Shown here piece after piece: positions 1 through 8,758 of a stretch of DNA of 64,000 nucleotides. The notes beneath the pieces are model-generated. The model worked only from the letters and a program-made list of their open reading frames with translations. It was not told where the DNA came from and searched no databases. The stretch's first letter is position 1. Each line of letters starts with the position of its first letter. The position numbers were made by a program, and so were the translations under genes. Source of the stretch: UBA6168 sp964423205 (GTDB taxonomy: Bacteria > Bacteroidota > Bacteroidia > Chitinophagales > Saprospiraceae); contig CAYRDX010000009.1 of assembly GCA_964423205.1 (NCBI GenBank), forward strand, positions 21,958-85,957, read 5' to 3'.

Positions 1-1
1 G

Positions 2-331
2 TCGCCCGATAATCGTATTTGGGAAGTTGAGGCTGCACACATTGTACCTCGCAGCTATTATGGGAGAGACGATATTTGGAATGGTATTGCCCTGTGCAGC
101 TTACATCATTGGGCATTTGATGTTGGATGGTTTTCACTGACCAATGATTTCAGAGTCGTAGTTTCGTCAAGGTATTCAAACCAAGGTTTTGATATAGGCA
201 AAATCGGCAATTTGAACTTTCTGAAGAATCCAGTAATTGAGAATAAGCCAATATCACTTCCTGAAATTGTCTCATTTTTTCCACATCTCAATTCCTTAAA
301 ATGGCATAGAGAAAACATTTTTTACAAATAA
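2..331 (+). CDS. HNH endonuclease, C-terminal part (runs off window start)
   Basis: The frame is open from the first bases of the window to TAA at 329-331, so the N-terminus is missing. The visible part holds an HNH nuclease core: AHIVP, then GRDDIWNG, then LCSLHHWAFDVG, the layout of the HNH_2-type domains found in restriction-associated nucleases. The metal-binding His, the Asn and the second His pair are all present, so this end looks intact. It is followed by an acidic small ORF and a broken restriction endonuclease, which suggests it belonged to a restriction-modification or other defence locus. Whether the whole gene is functional cannot be judged from here. Confidence 0.7.
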   Translation, partial: SPDNRIWEVEAAHIVPRSYYGRDDIWNGIALCSLHHWAFDVGWFSLTNDFRVVVSSRYSNQGFDIGKIGNLNFLKNPVIENKPISLPEIVSFFPHLNSLKWHRENIFYK

Positions 332-546
332 ATCAACATATAGAAGAAGAACCTTTTTATGAACTTATTGATGAAGATATTCAAACAGTTGCCCAGGATA
401 CTCTTGACAGGAGATTAACCGATGAAGAAATTTCCATGATTAAAGACGAAATCATTGAAAGAATGCCGTGGTACGATATAATTGAATCAGTAATTATGGA
501 ATTTATCGAGGATGCCATAGAAGAGGATGAAGTCAGATTTTGCTAA
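310..546 (+). CDS. Small acidic ORF of unknown function, start uncertain
   Basis: An open frame runs from just after a stop at 307-309 to TAA at 544-546 and overlaps the end of the HNH gene. It has no ATG before 436, so the real start is unclear. It could begin at ATG 436 (36 residues), use a non-standard start, or be a remnant. The encoded stretch is very rich in Glu and Asp (IEEEPFYELIDED near the beginning, EFIEDAIEEDE near the end) with predicted helical character. I recognise no domain. An acidic small protein between two nuclease genes could be an inhibitor or DNA mimic, but that is speculation. Confidence 0.3.
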   Translation, partial: RKHFLQINQHIEEEPFYELIDEDIQTVAQDTLDRRLTDEEISMIKDEIIERMPWYDIIESVIMEFIEDAIEEDEVRFC

Positions 547-891
547 TGCAAAGAGGGCATTGCGAACAAGTAATTCTGGTCTTATTGTTACGGCAGTGAA
601 CGGATGTTGTTATGGCCGGGATAACAAACCCGATAAAGGAGAATATTTTAAATATTGCGGTCAGACTTTCTGGGAGTTCTGAGCGGAAACGCATCGCTTT
701 ACACTGAAATTATCGAGCCTCTTGGCTTCAAAGCCAAAGAACAGAATGAAGAGTATCAGAAGGCATATTCTCAAATAGTTAACAGATTCACCTTGAGTTT
801 TGGTCAGAAATTTTGTCTGCCAGATGGTGCAATCAATTGGGAGCTGATCGTAAAATTTAACTCTTCCAAAGGTCGAAGTTGGAAGATCTAA
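527..891 (+). pseudogene. Type II restriction endonuclease (PmeII/EcoO109I-like) C-terminal half, frameshifted
   Basis: From ATG 527 the frame reads AVNGCCYG and KYCGQTFWEF and then hits TGA at 680-682. The +1 frame continues the same protein: LSGNASLYTEIIEPLGFKAK, then FTLSFGQKFC and a stop at 889-891. These segments match the C-terminal half of PmeII-family type II restriction enzymes as I remember them. One lost base in the F-L-S-G codons near 679 explains the break. The N-terminal catalytic half is missing upstream, where unrelated acidic coding sequence is found, so the gene is doubly damaged: 5' truncation plus a frameshift. A single-base sequencing error could explain the frameshift but not the truncation. 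Confidence 0.7.
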
Positions 892-918
892 ATTTCATTC
901 TATCGTCCTTGTCCCGCC

Positions 919-2709
919 CTACATACTGATCTCCTCCTCACCGCTGTCTTCCTGATGGTTGTTGTTGAAAATGGTATCGCTGTCGATATAGAGCAATTCG
1001 GCGGCATTGATGAGATGCCGGGAAATGCGAGCCACGGCGTCGCTGTCGTTGGCGAGGGAAGTAGCCATTTCGCTGCTGATGTGGCCGGAACGGATGAGTT
1101 TATCGAGGCTGCCGTCCACGAGCACATCGCTCTTTTCAGCCTTCAATCTCAGTTTATTCAGTCGGTCCAGGTGTGCCTCGGGGTAGTTGTCTTTTCGCGT
1201 CAGGTAAAGTTCCCGCAACACCTTTGAAATTTTCTTGCGCAATTTGTCGTACTCCTTTCTGATGAATTCGTTGTCGGATACCATAAACTTGCCAACATTG
1301 GCATGCAAACCCCGAACATTTTTGATGGCTTCCACAATGTTGCGATTAGCCTGTTTGATGCGGGCAACAGCAGCCACGTCCTTTGCACCGATGTTTTTCT
1401 GCTGTATCAGCGAGGCGTATTCGATGATTTTACTGTAAATCACTTTCACCTTTTTGTAGTACAATTCATCCACATCGATATTCATCTTTTCTCTGGAACT
1501 CTTCACCAGTTCACCGATTTTACGGTCCGACTTGATGTCTTCACGATGTAGGTGCAATCCGTGAGCTACAATTTCAAAAGTCGCGTTTTTGAAAAGGTAT
1601 TTTGATTCTTTGGTCAATGCCTCGATAGCTGCAGCTGGGTAATCCAGCGACAATTTGTTGAGGTGTTTGGGATATTCGATGCCCGGGTCAGGTTTTTCCT
1701 TGATATACTGTTCCAGCTTTCGGGCCAAAAGGCTCGTAAACGGCAAAAGCAACAGCACGCCAACGACATTGAAAATAGTATGGAATATCGACAGCTTCAA
1801 AGTGTAGTTCGAAGCTTTGATGCCAGTTTCAAAGGCTATGAAGTCCACGATGTTGATCATAAAATGTATGAAAAGAACAGCCACAACTCCCGTTACGAAA
1901 TTGAAAATCAGGTGGGCAACAGCTAATCGTTTACCTGCGATATTGGCTCCCAAAGAACCCAAAATGGCTGTAATGGTGGTACCGATATTAGCACCGATGG
2001 CCACTGCAATAGCATTGATGTAAGTGATGTGGCCTGCGGCCAATGCAGTCAGTATCAAAGCCAGTGAAGCACTGCTCGATTGCAGGATAACGGTAATGAA
2101 AATGCCAACGGCAACATAAACTACAATACCGGTAATACCTGGCATGGCATAAGCAGCCAGGTCCAGCTCAGATTCAATAGCTGCAAAGCCCTCTTTCATG
2201 TAATGGATACCCAGGAAAAACATACCAAGGCCGGTTAACACATTACCTGCGCCTTTCAGAGTTTTGGCTTTTTGAAAAACCAGCAGAATGCCAAATGCCA
2301 GCATGGGCATGGCCAAGGCCGATATTTTGAAGGTCAGTCCGAACGCAGATACTAACCATGCTGTGGCTGTGGTGCCGATATTGGCTCCATAAATGACTCC
2401 GATACCCGATTTCAGGCTCATCAGGCCGGCGCTAAGAAAAGAGATGACGACAATGGAAATCAGTGAAGATGACTGGAGCAGTGCAGTAGCAACACCCCCA
2501 ACTGTTATTCCCTTATACAACTTGTCAGTGGAGGCCCTGATGATTTTTTCCAAAGGGCCATCTGTGAAAGAGCGGAATCCTTCCTCCAAAAGCATCATCC
2601 CGAGCAGAAGAATAGCAACACCGGCAGCAATTTCATTAAACACAGGACTGGCCCAGAAAGCATAAGCCAAGGCTAACACCAATACAGGTAATATCAGTTT
2701 TCTAAGCAT
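919..2709 (-). CDS. Na+/phosphate cotransporter with PhoU-like C-terminal domain
   Basis: 596 residues, inner membrane. The N-terminal ~330 residues carry two inverted-repeat transport modules. Each has the signature QSSS (residues 79-82 and 210-213) followed by a GANIGTT motif, which is diagnostic of the NptA/Na-Pi cotransporter family (PF02690). The C-terminal ~220 residues are helical and charged, as in PhoU-type domains, which are thought to gate or regulate the transporter. The protein imports inorganic phosphate with sodium. It is divergent from the lipoprotein at 3014, and the ~300-bp spacer holds a hairpin. The start ATG at 2709 is followed directly by a hydrophobic segment and is a natural choice. 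Confidence 0.92.
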   Translation of the reverse strand: MLRKLILPVLVLALAYAFWASPVFNEIAAGVAILLLGMMLLEEGFRSFTDGPLEKIIRASTDKLYKGITVGGVATALLQSSSLISIVVISFLSAGLMSLKSGIGVIYGANIGTTATAWLVSAFGLTFKISALAMPMLAFGILLVFQKAKTLKGAGNVLTGLGMFFLGIHYMKEGFAAIESELDLAAYAMPGITGIVVYVAVGIFITVILQSSSASLALILTALAAGHITYINAIAVAIGANIGTTITAILGSLGANIAGKRLAVAHLIFNFVTGVVAVLFIHFMINIVDFIAFETGIKASNYTLKLSIFHTIFNVVGVLLLLPFTSLLARKLEQYIKEKPDPGIEYPKHLNKLSLDYPAAAIEALTKESKYLFKNATFEIVAHGLHLHREDIKSDRKIGELVKSSREKMNIDVDELYYKKVKVIYSKIIEYASLIQQKNIGAKDVAAVARIKQANRNIVEAIKNVRGLHANVGKFMVSDNEFIRKEYDKLRKKISKVLRELYLTRKDNYPEAHLDRLNKLRLKAEKSDVLVDGSLDKLIRSGHISSEMATSLANDSDAVARISRHLINAAELLYIDSDTIFNNNHQEDSGEEEISM

Positions 2710-2746
2710 CGATTTTCGTTGTTCTTTTGGTTTTTAGCTTTGGGAC

Positions 2747-2799
2747 AGAGGTGACGACACCTTTCAAAAAGGTGTCACCTCTGGGGATTCCCGGGAATC
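2747..2799. repeat. Hairpin and 14-bp palindrome in a divergent intergenic region
   Basis: 2747-2782 forms a bulged hairpin (arms agaggtgac and gtcacctct, with the inner arms acctt/aaggt). It is followed by the perfect palindrome gattcccgggaatc at 2786-2799. The region separates the divergent Na/Pi symporter and lipoprotein genes (2710-3013). The rest of the ~300-bp spacer shows no gene. This could be a regulatory site or a copy of a dispersed palindromic repeat. Confidence 0.5.
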
Positions 2800-3013
2800 A
2801 CCTGTCATCCCAACAAAACTGGCGAATATCCTATTGAAACGAAATGCTACTGGTCAATCAATTTCAAATTCCTTTTCACGCGGCTTCTTGAAGTACGCTA
2901 TCTATGGATTTCTGTTTCTTTGTTTAGTCACCAATCTGCCAGAACGAAAAAGTAACAGTCATTTACTTTCCCCAAATAAAATTACTTTTGCCAAATCCGA
3001 ATTTGCAAATCTG

Positions 3014-4018
3014 ATGCTTAGAAAAACTTGTATTTTCCTATGCTCTGCAGTTGTATTGGTCAGTTCCTGTACCAATGATTTTGAGGTGGCAGCACCCTGG
3101 AAAGACATACCTGTCGTGTATGGTTTGCTCAATATTGCTGATTCGGTTCATTATATCCGGGTAGAAAAAGCTTTCCTTGATCCAAACGGAGATGCACTAA
3201 AGATGGCGCAAAACCCCGACAGCCTTTATTACCCTGCTGCGTCTGTGCAATTGCTGCGCCTCAGCAATGCTCAGGTTTTCAACCTTCGAAAAATCGATGG
3301 CAATAAAGAAGGTTACCCGCGCCAAACTGGCATTTTTGCCACTTCACCCAATTGGTTATACAGGGCTGATTCTTCCACGATCCGTCTTGAAAAAGGTGAA
3401 AAAATCCGGTTCAGGCTGGACAGAGGCAATGGCCTACCACCTGTAATAGCCGAGACAATCGTTCTGGATAAAGGAAGGCAGAGAACCCCGGCACCAACAG
3501 ATGGCCGTTTTGCATTCCATTACAATCTGCCCTCGAAAGTGAGCTGGTCTTCTGATGCTGCTGCCCGGATTTTCGATGTGAAACTGGTGTTGAATTATGC
3601 CGAATGGCCTGTGAATAACCCAAACGCAGTGGTTAAGAAATCCCTGGACTGGGTTTGGAGACAAGGGCTGCGAGTGGAATCTGCTCAGCCGGAAAACGTT
3701 GTCGAAAAATCAGGGGTGGAATTTTATCAGCATCTCAAAGCGAACCTGAGCGAAAACAACACCTTGCGCCGCATTTTCCTCGGCATTGATATCAACATTA
3801 TTAACGGTGGTCCGGAATTGGAAAAGTTCATCAATGTGGCTCAGGCAAATACCGGCCTTACCGGTTCACAGGAACTTCCTGTTTATACTAATTTGTCGGA
3901 GGGTAGGGGAGTATTCTCTTCGGTCACCTTCCTGGTCACCAGGAATGTACAATTGACAACCGAATCGCGAGATTCTCTGAGGCTGGGCGTTCACACAAAG
4001 GCTCTTAATTTTCAATAA
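3014..4018 (+). CDS. Exported lipoprotein of unknown function (DUF4249-like)
   Basis: About 334 residues from ATG 3014. I prefer this start to the upstream ATG at 2834 because it gives a clean lipoprotein signal peptide: MLRKT, a hydrophobic core, then VLVSSC. The extra 60 upstream residues are unlike coding sequence of this family. The mature part begins near NDFEVAAPWKDIPVVYGLL and continues with repeated beta-strand-like segments. The arrangement resembles DUF4249-type Bacteroidota lipoproteins, but I cannot assign the family firmly. It lies 73 bp upstream of an M28 peptidase on the same strand and may be co-transcribed with it. Function unknown. Confidence 0.7.
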   Translation: MLRKTCIFLCSAVVLVSSCTNDFEVAAPWKDIPVVYGLLNIADSVHYIRVEKAFLDPNGDALKMAQNPDSLYYPAASVQLLRLSNAQVFNLRKIDGNKEGYPRQTGIFATSPNWLYRADSSTIRLEKGEKIRFRLDRGNGLPPVIAETIVLDKGRQRTPAPTDGRFAFHYNLPSKVSWSSDAAARIFDVKLVLNYAEWPVNNPNAVVKKSLDWVWRQGLRVESAQPENVVEKSGVEFYQHLKANLSENNTLRRIFLGIDINIINGGPELEKFINVAQANTGLTGSQELPVYTNLSEGRGVFSSVTFLVTRNVQLTTESRDSLRLGVHTKALNFQ

Positions 4019-4091
4019 TAATCAATTGGCTGTGCTGCCGCAGATGTGAATTCAAACGCAGTCATCCAAAAACAACAATTTCTGAACTGAC

Positions 4092-5660
4092 ATGAAAAAA
4101 TCTTCCTTTTTGATGCTTCTGGTTTTGTTTCTGACCACTTTCCTGTTGGCTCAGGATAAACCCGCTGCTGATTTTGCAACAGTAATCAAAAAACATGGTC
4201 TGGACAAAAGCCAGGTCATGGAATTAGCCAGTTGGATGACCGATGTTTATGGCCCGAGGCTTACCGGCACGCCAGGCCTCGACCGTGCTTCTGAATGGGC
4301 CATGAAAACCATGAAAGATTGGGGTATGAAAAACGTCGCTCTCGACGAATGGGGGCCCTTTGGCAGAGGTTGGGAACTCAAGCATTTTCAAATGCATTGC
4401 GAAGCACCAACTTATTTCCATGTTATTGCTTACCCGAAAGCCTGGTCACCTTCCACAAAGGGTTTGGTCAAGGGTGAAGTTATTTACCTGAATGCTTCAT
4501 CAGAAGAAGACCTCGTCAAATACAAAGGCAAGCTCAAGGGTAAGTTCGTGCTGATTGATACCCTTCGCACACTGAAAGAATGGGAAGAACCACTTGCCGT
4601 TCGTTACAGCTCCGAGCAATTGCTCGACATGGCCAATGCAGGTGTTCCTGCCCGTCGCCCTTTCCGCAATTTCCCCGAAAGTGGCCGTAATTTCGTCCGT
4701 GTATTGCGCGATTTTATTCATGCTGAGCAGCCATTGGCCACTATTGACCGGAGCTTTAAGGGCGATTATGGAACTGTTTTCGTGTCGGGTGCCAGTGCCA
4801 GAGCAGGTAGCGCATACGCCGATACCGCACAGGTTCTTCCTCAGGTCACCATGGCTGTAGAACACTATAACCGCATTTTCAGAATGGTAGCCCGCGGGAT
4901 TCCCGTTACGCTGAGCATGGACCTCCGTGCAGTTTACACTAATCCGGATAAAATGGAGCACAACATTATTGCTGAAATACCGGGTACCGACCTCAAAGAT
5001 GAGGTGGTCATGTTTGGAGGTCACTTTGATTCCTGGCATGCAGGAACCGGAGCTACCGACAACGCTGCCGGCTCAGCCGTCATGATGGAAGTAGCCAGAA
5101 TACTGTTGGAAACGATTAAGGAAACAGGTGTTCAGCCAAGACGGACGCTGAGAATTGCCCTTTGGACGGGTGAAGAACAGGGGCTTTATGGCTCGAGGGG
5201 TTATGTCAGGAAACATTTTGCCGATACCGATCAATTGGGCAACCTTCAAAATGTGAAAGCAGGGCATGGTAAGATTTCTGCTTATTACAATCTCGACAAT
5301 GGTACTGGGCGCATTCGTGGCGTTTACCTTCAGGGCAACGAACAAATTGCTCCAATATTCCGGGAGTGGCTCGATCCATTCCGCCAAATGGGAGCAACCA
5401 CACTTACACTGCAAAATACAGGCGGTACTGACCACCTGGCTTTCCATGCTGTAGGGGTTCCGGGCTTCCAGTTTATACAGGATGGTGTGGCCTATTCCAA
5501 CAGGACCCACCACTCCAATATGGACATGTTCGACCACCTGGTTGAAGATGACCTCAAACAGGCGGCAACCGTCATTTCCTATTTTGTTTGGCAAACTGCC
5601 CAGCGTGATGAAATGTTGCCCAGAAGGAAAATGGAAAGAGCCAACATGGGCGGAGAATAA
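4092..5660 (+). CDS. M28 family zinc aminopeptidase/carboxypeptidase, secreted
   Basis: 522 residues with an N-terminal signal peptide (hydrophobic run ending LLAQD). The metallopeptidase core has the M28 zinc ligands: GGHFDSW (His311), ATDNAAG (Asp323), WTGEEQG (Glu361/Glu362, including the catalytic base), YYNLDNG and TDHLAFH. The insert between residues ~130 and 270 fits a PA-type lid domain. The family removes single residues or dipeptides from peptide ends in the periplasm or outside the cell. It lies among two other exported hydrolases (M14, S9), which suggests a role in scavenging peptides. Confidence 0.93.
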   Translation: MKKSSFLMLLVLFLTTFLLAQDKPAADFATVIKKHGLDKSQVMELASWMTDVYGPRLTGTPGLDRASEWAMKTMKDWGMKNVALDEWGPFGRGWELKHFQMHCEAPTYFHVIAYPKAWSPSTKGLVKGEVIYLNASSEEDLVKYKGKLKGKFVLIDTLRTLKEWEEPLAVRYSSEQLLDMANAGVPARRPFRNFPESGRNFVRVLRDFIHAEQPLATIDRSFKGDYGTVFVSGASARAGSAYADTAQVLPQVTMAVEHYNRIFRMVARGIPVTLSMDLRAVYTNPDKMEHNIIAEIPGTDLKDEVVMFGGHFDSWHAGTGATDNAAGSAVMMEVARILLETIKETGVQPRRTLRIALWTGEEQGLYGSRGYVRKHFADTDQLGNLQNVKAGHGKISAYYNLDNGTGRIRGVYLQGNEQIAPIFREWLDPFRQMGATTLTLQNTGGTDHLAFHAVGVPGFQFIQDGVAYSNRTHHSNMDMFDHLVEDDLKQAATVISYFVWQTAQRDEMLPRRKMERANMGGE

Positions 5661-5831
5661 CCCGGCGTATATGGAGTTCTGAAACTCTGCGTTCGCCAAA
5701 TCGTCGGGCCACCAGCTTTTAAAGGTAAAATCTATCTGTCTGTTTGGCTGGTGGCTCGACAACTTCGATCGTTTTCCCCTGATGGAATAATGCCAATTGA
5801 ATTATGAATTTTAAGTAGGATGCTTTTGAAT

Positions 5832-7055
5832 ATGAATGCGCTCGCCATACTGATCATATTGAGTGTTTTCAGTGCCTGCAGGGTAGTCTCTCCATCGGAA
5901 TTTACTTATCCTGATCCGGTTGATACCAATGATAAAATCATTCAAAACCAGGTAAGGCAGGTATATTCTGCAAATGGAGTTTATGCAGATAACCGCTTTG
6001 ATGCCGCCCGGTTGAATGGATTCCGGCAAACCCATCGCGATACCTTTGTAGCTACTATTTCCCCTGAAAATCAGCCTATCAATATGAGTCCATGGTATGC
6101 TTTCAAGCTTTGGTCGGACAACATCCGGCAGATCAATCTCAGGCTGGAATATACTGATGGTTATCACCGCTACCATCCAAAACTCAGTAAAGACGGAAGA
6201 AATTGGGAACCGATGGACTCCAATGAACTTTCACTACGCCAACGTGGATATGCCAATCTGAAACTGAACATTGGGCCTGATACACTTTGGCTTGCTGCCC
6301 AGGAAATAGTAACGAGTTCCGATGCAAAAGAGTGGTGCGCCAGAATGAGCATGTTCAGCGGTGTCAGCCTTTCTGCCTTCGGCAAAAGCAAATTGGGTCG
6401 CGAAATGTACATGCTCGATATCAATGAGGGCAAAGCAAAGCGTAAGGATATCATCGTCGTGTTCAGCCGGCAGCACCCGCCCGAAGTGACTGGTTATTAT
6501 GCCATGCAGCACTTTGTGGAGGAATTGCTTTCATCCGATAAACTGGCGGTTACTTTCAGAAAAAAGTTCAGAATTATTGTATTCCCGCTGATTAATCCGG
6601 ATGGTGTAGATTTAGGGCATTGGCGCCATAATGCAGGTGGTATCGACCTCAACAGAGACTGGGCCTATTATCGTCAGCCTGAAACCAAACAGGTAGCTGA
6701 ATACCTGGTTAAAGAAGTAAAAAAGAATAAAAGCAAGGTACTGGTTGGTCTCGACTTTCACTCTACCTGGCAGGATGTCTATTACACAGGCAGCGTTGAA
6801 CTAACCTCCAGGTCAAATGTTCCGCACTTCAAAGACTACTGGCTATATGGCATTCAGAACGCGATAGAGGGTTACCGTGTTAACGACCAGCCATCGAGTC
6901 TCAATGCACCAGTGACCAAGGGATGGTTTTTCCTTCAGTTCAATGCCGAAGGCATAACTTATGAAATTGGTGATGATACACCCCGGCCGTTTATAAAGGT
7001 AAAATCACAGGTTGCAGCTCAGGAACTGATGCGCTTGCTGATTTACAGAAAATGA
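5832..7055 (+). CDS. M14 family zinc carboxypeptidase, lipoprotein
   Basis: About 408 residues. I choose ATG 5832 because it gives a compact lipoprotein signal (MNALAIL..., lipobox FSAC). ATG 5820 would add four residues. The N-terminal ~130 residues form a beta-rich domain seen in Bacteroidota M14 enzymes. Zinc and catalytic motifs follow in order: SRQHPPEVTGY (the HxxE pair), GGIDLNRDW (substrate-binding Arg), GLDFHSTW (third ligand His) and ITYEIGD (catalytic Glu). It should trim C-terminal residues from peptides in the cell envelope. The enzyme is complete in all key residues. Confidence 0.9.
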   Translation: MNALAILIILSVFSACRVVSPSEFTYPDPVDTNDKIIQNQVRQVYSANGVYADNRFDAARLNGFRQTHRDTFVATISPENQPINMSPWYAFKLWSDNIRQINLRLEYTDGYHRYHPKLSKDGRNWEPMDSNELSLRQRGYANLKLNIGPDTLWLAAQEIVTSSDAKEWCARMSMFSGVSLSAFGKSKLGREMYMLDINEGKAKRKDIIVVFSRQHPPEVTGYYAMQHFVEELLSSDKLAVTFRKKFRIIVFPLINPDGVDLGHWRHNAGGIDLNRDWAYYRQPETKQVAEYLVKEVKKNKSKVLVGLDFHSTWQDVYYTGSVELTSRSNVPHFKDYWLYGIQNAIEGYRVNDQPSSLNAPVTKGWFFLQFNAEGITYEIGDDTPRPFIKVKSQVAAQELMRLLIYRK

Positions 7056-7090
7056 AAACCTGAATGATAAGGTTGAAGGCAAAAATAAAA

Positions 7091-7202
7091 AGGCAAAAGG
7101 CAAAAGTTTTCCAACTGATTTTCAAATTGTTTTCTTAACCACTTGAAGACCAGTTGAAAAACTTTTGCCTTTTTACTTTTGCCTTTTTACTTTTTACTTT
7201 TT
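7091..7202. repeat. Dispersed palindromic repeat, copy 1 (GGCAAAAG family)
   Basis: Long imperfect palindrome with arms built on ggcaaaaggcaaaag and its complement. The core ttcaagtggttaagaaaac is present here in reverse orientation (about 7130-7145). The same core occurs in forward orientation near 35701-35772 and 61815-61886. It sits between the M14 and S9 genes and could also fold as a transcript end. Confidence 0.75.
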
Positions 7203-7230
7203 CCTAAGTTCTAATCAAAATAGCTAAACC

Positions 7231-8328
7231 ATGAAAATCTATCGTACAGTATTCTTTTTGTTGTGCTTCATCATTAGCAACTCCTATGCTCAAACGAATG
7301 AAGACCTGCAGAAGGAAATCGCTTCCCTGAGAAGCCAGATTTCCAACCTCCAACATAATTTTGATGCTCTTGAAAAGTCCATCGACGATATTGCTATGAC
7401 TCAAAGACTTGAAGACATTGCGTTTGTTGACAAAGTGGAACTTACCGGCCCCCCTCTCGGCAAGGAAAAAGCAAAGGTGATGAGCGGGGCTAACAATCCG
7501 CCACATGTTTACGAAAACCCACTTCGTTTCAAAACTTATGTTTTCATTCCTAAGAACCTGGATACCAATAAGAAATATCCACTACTGGTATTCCCTCATG
7601 GTGGAGTCCATGGCAATTTCAATACATACTATTACCACATCATCAGAGAACTCATCACTCAGGGTTACGTCATAACAGCTCCGGAATATCGCGGAAGCAA
7701 CGCATACGGCCGCGGTTTTTATCAGTCAATCGATTATGGTGGAAAAGAAAATGAAGATGTGAAAGCAAGCCGGGATTATATGTTGGAGCATTACGATTTT
7801 CTGGATGCAAAACGTGTGGGCATATTGGGTTGGAGTCACGGGGGCATGATTACCCTGATGAATCTGTTTGATTATCCGGATGCATATGCGGTTGGATATG
7901 CAGGAGTACCTGTGAGCGACCTGATAGCAAGAATGGGGTACAAAACGGACAGTTACAGAGGGCTTTTCTCCGCACCTTATCATATCGGTAAAACAGCTTT
8001 TGAAGATGTAGATGAATACAAACGCCGCTCACCAGCCTGGAATGCTCATAAGTTACAAAAGCCGCTTCTGATACACACCAATACCATCGACGATGACGTA
8101 AACGTACTGGAAGTGGAACACCTCATCAAAGCACTTAAAGCTGAAGGAAAGAAGTTTGAGTATGAAATATACAAGGCTATTCCGGGTGGGCATGGCTTTG
8201 ACCGCATCGATACCAAAACAGCCAAAGAGATCAGGCTTAAGATTTACAAATTCCTGAACGGATACCTGAAGCCGGCCAAACCGATAAATAGTATGAAAGA
8301 GCTTCATAAAGCGGGTTATGTTTGGTAA
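7231..8328 (+). CDS. S9 family alpha/beta hydrolase (prolyl oligopeptidase type), secreted
   Basis: 365 residues. A signal peptide (MKIYRTVFFLLC...NSYAQ) is followed by a short coiled-coil stretch (residues ~25-60, heptad-like EIASLRSQISNL). The alpha/beta hydrolase domain comes next: VFPHGGVHG near residue 125 (oxyanion region), GWSHGG with nucleophile Ser202, an Asp in NTIDDDVN and a His in IPGGHGFD. This is the peptidase S9 C-terminal catalytic domain without the beta-propeller of classical prolyl oligopeptidases. It is probably a secreted peptidase or esterase. The coiled-coil N-terminus suggests oligomerisation. Confidence 0.88.
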   Translation: MKIYRTVFFLLCFIISNSYAQTNEDLQKEIASLRSQISNLQHNFDALEKSIDDIAMTQRLEDIAFVDKVELTGPPLGKEKAKVMSGANNPPHVYENPLRFKTYVFIPKNLDTNKKYPLLVFPHGGVHGNFNTYYYHIIRELITQGYVITAPEYRGSNAYGRGFYQSIDYGGKENEDVKASRDYMLEHYDFLDAKRVGILGWSHGGMITLMNLFDYPDAYAVGYAGVPVSDLIARMGYKTDSYRGLFSAPYHIGKTAFEDVDEYKRRSPAWNAHKLQKPLLIHTNTIDDDVNVLEVEHLIKALKAEGKKFEYEIYKAIPGGHGFDRIDTKTAKEIRLKIYKFLNGYLKPAKPINSMKELHKAGYVW

Positions 8329-8451
8329 ACATTGCCTGTTGTTTGGATGAACTTTCAATTCAAAAAGGAGGTTGATAAAATGGGTTGCAGCAAACTTGTT
8401 GCAGTAACAATTTTTCCTATTTTTGCACCCCGATTTGAAAGTTCATTCCCA

Positions 8452-8526
8452 GGGTCGTTAGCTCAGTTGGTTTAGAGCGCATGCTTGACAGGCATGAGGT
8501 CACTGGTTCGAATCCAGTACGACCCA
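8452..8526 (+). tRNA. tRNA-Val (GAC)
   Basis: 75-nt cloverleaf. Acceptor arms gggtcgt/acgaccc, D arm gctc...gagc, anticodon stem catgc/gcatg with loop ttgacag (anticodon GAC), T arm actgg ttcgaat ccagt, discriminator A at 8526. CCA is not encoded. Confidence 0.96.
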
Positions 8527-8535
8527 CTTCTTAAC

Positions 8536-8582
8536 TATGAGATATGAGATATGAGATATGAGATATGAGATATGAGATATGA
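8536..8582. repeat. Tandem 7-mer repeat between two tRNA genes
   Basis: Six perfect head-to-tail copies of tatgaga (8536-8577) plus a partial seventh. It lies in the 115-bp spacer between tRNA-Val and tRNA-Pro. Copy number in such tracts is expected to vary between strains. Confidence 0.9.
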
Positions 8583-8641
8583 ATTGAGTGATAAGAACTT
8601 TGTCTTATCATCATTCATCATTCCTAGTTCTTTGTTAAATA

Positions 8642-8715
8642 CGGGGTGTAGCGCAGTCCGGTAGCGTACACGTCTGGGGGGCGTGTGGTCGCTGGTTCAA
8701 ATCCAGTCACCCCGA
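8642..8715 (+). tRNA. tRNA-Pro (GGG)
   Basis: 74-nt cloverleaf. Acceptor arms cggggtg/caccccg, D arm gcgc...gcgt, anticodon stem cacgt/gcgtg with loop ctggggg (anticodon GGG), T arm gctgg ttcaaat ccagt, discriminator A at 8715. CCA is not encoded. Confidence 0.94.
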
Positions 8716-8728
8716 CTTAATAATCAAG

Positions 8729-8758
8729 GAGTTACGAAAATCGTAGCTCTTTTTTTTT
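8729..8758 (+). terminator. Rho-independent terminator after tRNA-Pro
   Basis: Stem gagttacga / tcgtagctc (one G-T wobble) with an AAA loop, followed by nine T residues (8750-8758). It ends the tRNA transcript. Confidence 0.88.

Noticed and set aside
2834..3013. N-terminal extension of the lipoprotein gene
   Set aside because: It would bury the lipoprotein signal peptide at residue 61. The start at 3014 gives a normal signal.
4500..5039. 179-residue antisense ORF inside the M28 peptidase
   Set aside because: Mirror of a gene with complete catalytic motifs; no recognisable domain.
8536..8582. Possible CRISPR-like array between tRNA genes
   Set aside because: Units are 7 bp with no spacers. 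It is a simple tandem repeat.
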